Origin: Thiotrichales bacterium | GTDB lineage: Bacteria; Pseudomonadota; Gammaproteobacteria; Thiomicrospirales; Thiomicrospiraceae | NCBI GenBank assembly: GCA_016938655.1 | Contig: JAFGUG010000023.1 | Coordinates: 124,001 to 188,000 of the forward strand | Direction: 5' to 3' | DNA length: 64,000 nt | In this document: one piece after another, positions 63,501-64,000 of the stretch | How positions within the stretch are numbered: position 1 is the stretch's first letter | How the letters are laid out: every line of letters starts with the position of its first letter | Program-made: the position numbers and the translations under genes | Notes under the pieces: model-generated | Database searches by the model: none | Seen by the model: only the letters and a program-made list of their open reading frames with translations | Told to the model about the DNA's origin: nothing

Positions 63501-63679
63501 AAAAACACCTCAAACGGCTGCCAGCGTTGTTGCATAATTTCAGAGGGTCGGTACGAAAAAACGCCAATATTCAGGGGTTCATCCGCCCAACTTACCCAAG
63601 GCAACAAACTTAGAATAAGCGTCAATAACACAGTACGTGTTCTGGTGGATTGAGTTATTTTAGAAGTGGTTAAATGCAT
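60557..63679 (-). CDS. PhnD-type binding domain fused to PAS-PAS-GGDEF-EAL
   Basis: 1040 residues: signal peptide to about 32, periplasmic PhnD-like phosphate/phosphonate-type binding domain 35-305 (IGVFSYRPSEIMQQRWQPFEVFL, PPHFLKLRE, IASLGPIYLGGF, VGFVRSGVLE), membrane span 322-341, two PAS domains (about 360-475 and 485-600), GGDEF domain with RVGGDEF (686-690) and EAL domain with GFEALIRW (814-816). Both catalytic motifs are canonical. It converts an external ligand signal into a change of c-di-GMP. The start is three bases after the stop of the upstream partial gene. Confidence 0.93.
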   Translation of the reverse strand: MHLTTSKITQSTRTRTVLLTLILSLLPWVSWADEPLNIGVFSYRPSEIMQQRWQPFEVFLSQKLPGYQVKVLVLNQDEISQALNQNRIDLLFTTPPHFLKLREDKPLTGLLATLIRSENGVPVNTLGGVIFRLKSRTDIQTLKNLKHQTIASLGPIYLGGFIAQAIELNLNNIDVQDLNIHYTGSPHDKVVEHVLNGSADVGFVRSGVLEQMAAEGKLDLTQIEVMNRQNLPGYPFAVSTHLYPEWPMIALPHLPRDLTRKIASALLSLNPEDEVAQRAGIYGFDIPSSYLSLLEQMKDLRLEPFDKVPVVAFEDVWNQYKLPIILFMTIMLLVVLFSVLLDKRNRQILEKQVQLDQQNSFQYALLRHLPGMVFFKDRMGVYQFANPIFERFFGVPLNAIKGKTDYDFMDKSQADFFRENDLLAEKDNSTRMNEEWLTFPNGESSLYQMYKSPVKNQWGDFIGILGVGHDITLQRNHEHSLKLAASVLENIREGVIVADAKGTVLNANLALKNALALTDDMILGQQVFNLSFISKCRAYFVSVLRHLQHSDYFSDEIWAQTADGKEIALHISVVAVRDENQTLINYIAVLSDITTLKKHEQQLHKAAYLDPLTQLPNRRLLDDRIKLALHQASRLKTHVAIVFLDLDGFKPVNDNYGHEIGDRLLIEIARRLEHVVREGDTVSRVGGDEFVLVLNQIESFTHCEAIVQRVLVDTSQFVQLDGIKAQVTVSAGITLYPDDNCDADTLLRHADQSMYLAKNDGKNRYHFFNAQQELDLELRRKRLKDINDALIENEFELFYQPKIDLNTLQVVGFEALIRWAKPGWVVESLGQMLQLLDGTEQEIALGEWVMNRALLQLQDWSVQGFDLPVSINISPNHLKAENFTDVVTQILALYPKSLKSRLEIEVLESSSIESFENIATVLEALRAVGIKTALDDFGTGYSSLTHLRQLPIDYLKIDQSFVEGMFANACDANMVNSIIDLGHAMNKTVIAEGVSSKQHLQTLKEMGCDMAQGYAIAKPMHAEKVINWTQRYTKTLQKLD

Positions 63680-63682
63680 AAC

Positions 63683-64000
63683 TTAAGTGTGCCTGAGATA
63701 ATGATTGCTCACTAAGCCCTGTAAATCATCTGGCTGACTGACACTACCTTGCTGTTGCATTAACTGACTTAACTCAGCCGCAACCTGAACCAATCGGCCA
63801 CCCTCGGCTAGAAAATCAACGTTCAAGGAACGCGAAGGCAACTGCAAACCGCTGTACGCCTTTAGCACTTCGTCCCCCGTTAAGCTCAAGGAGACCGCCA
63901 AACGATAAGCGGTGTCGGCTGGATTTTTAATAAACCGATCAAGCGCTTTAAAATGGCCATCTATTAACTCCATGACGTGCGATTCTTGTAAGGGTAACCG
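63683..64000 (-). CDS. Partial gene of unknown function, start outside the window
   Basis: The frame is open from the right edge (codons before the internal ATG at 63973 are also coding-like), so this is probably the C-terminal 105 residues of a longer protein. It is rich in Leu, Ala and Gln and has no recognised domain. Its stop is three bases before the PhnD-GGDEF-EAL start, so it belongs to the same operon. Confidence 0.5.
   Translation of the reverse strand, partial: RLPLQESHVMELIDGHFKALDRFIKNPADTAYRLAVSLSLTGDEVLKAYSGLQLPSRSLNVDFLAEGGRLVQVAAELSQLMQQQGSVSQPDDLQGLVSNHYLRHT

Overview
The window reads as chromosomal DNA of a moderate-GC gammaproteobacterium. The housekeeping genes resemble Escherichia and Pseudomonas orthologues (nrdB, parC, ychF-pth-rplY-prs, hemA-prfA-prmC-moeB, rplM-rpsI). 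The mix of motility genes, several c-di-GMP proteins, a bufferin-type copper peptide operon and an SqrR/HlyU-like thiol regulator suggests a free-living aquatic bacterium, possibly a sulfur oxidiser of the Thiomicrospira/Hydrogenovibrio type. That placement is an inference from protein character and was not searched. No rRNA, CRISPR array, insertion sequence or prophage is visible.

Layout. 0-15 kb: 3' part of uup, a degenerate receiver protein, nrdB, a histone-deacetylase-like gene divergent from a Pat-type lysine acetyltransferase, an ECF sigma/anti-sigma pair, a heme-type ABC operon headed by yihY, and a large 5-oxoprolinase/hydantoinase. 15-17.2 kb: a bufferin-type RiPP operon (Tat-targeted Cys-repeat precursor, DUF692 enzyme, DUF2063 partner). 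17.3-22 kb: an operon of PstS-like protein, porin and GGDEF/EAL protein. 22-27 kb: yajL-like, ctpA, an ArsR regulator, a SprA-type metalloprotease-like protein, and an HDOD/membrane protein pair. 27.7-35 kb: a type IV pilin gene and an operon of four large pilin-like proteins, one carrying RTX-like repeats, followed by a response regulator and a sensor kinase. 35-41.9 kb: YkgJ-like protein, major porin, rplM-rpsI, ychF, pth, rplY, prs and tRNA-Gln. 42-48.2 kb: a TPR lipoprotein divergent from hemA-prfA-prmC-moeB. 48.2-52.6 kb: motAB, parC and a CopZ-like protein. 52.9-64 kb: selO, two PilZ-like genes, a Tat/lipoprotein deacetylase-like protein, a periplasmic protein, an Aer-like chemoreceptor with a zinc-binding domain, and a PhnD-PAS-GGDEF-EAL protein.

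The most striking genome-scale signal is a 12-bp perfect palindrome, AGCAGGCCTGCT. It occurs 14 times exactly, with many one- or two-base variants, both inside genes and between them. Between genes, pairs of copies or half-sites form transcription terminator stems. The most interesting loci are the bufferin-type operon with its Tat-type leader and strict five-residue cysteine register, and the pilin-like operon with a pilin/RTX-like fusion.

Functional themes: c-di-GMP turnover (two GGDEF/EAL proteins, two PilZ-like proteins) together with flagellar motor and chemoreceptor genes; anion and phosphate or phosphonate sensing linked to c-di-GMP; protein acetylation and deacetylation; metal handling (bufferin, heme transport, CopZ, YkgJ, CZB domain).
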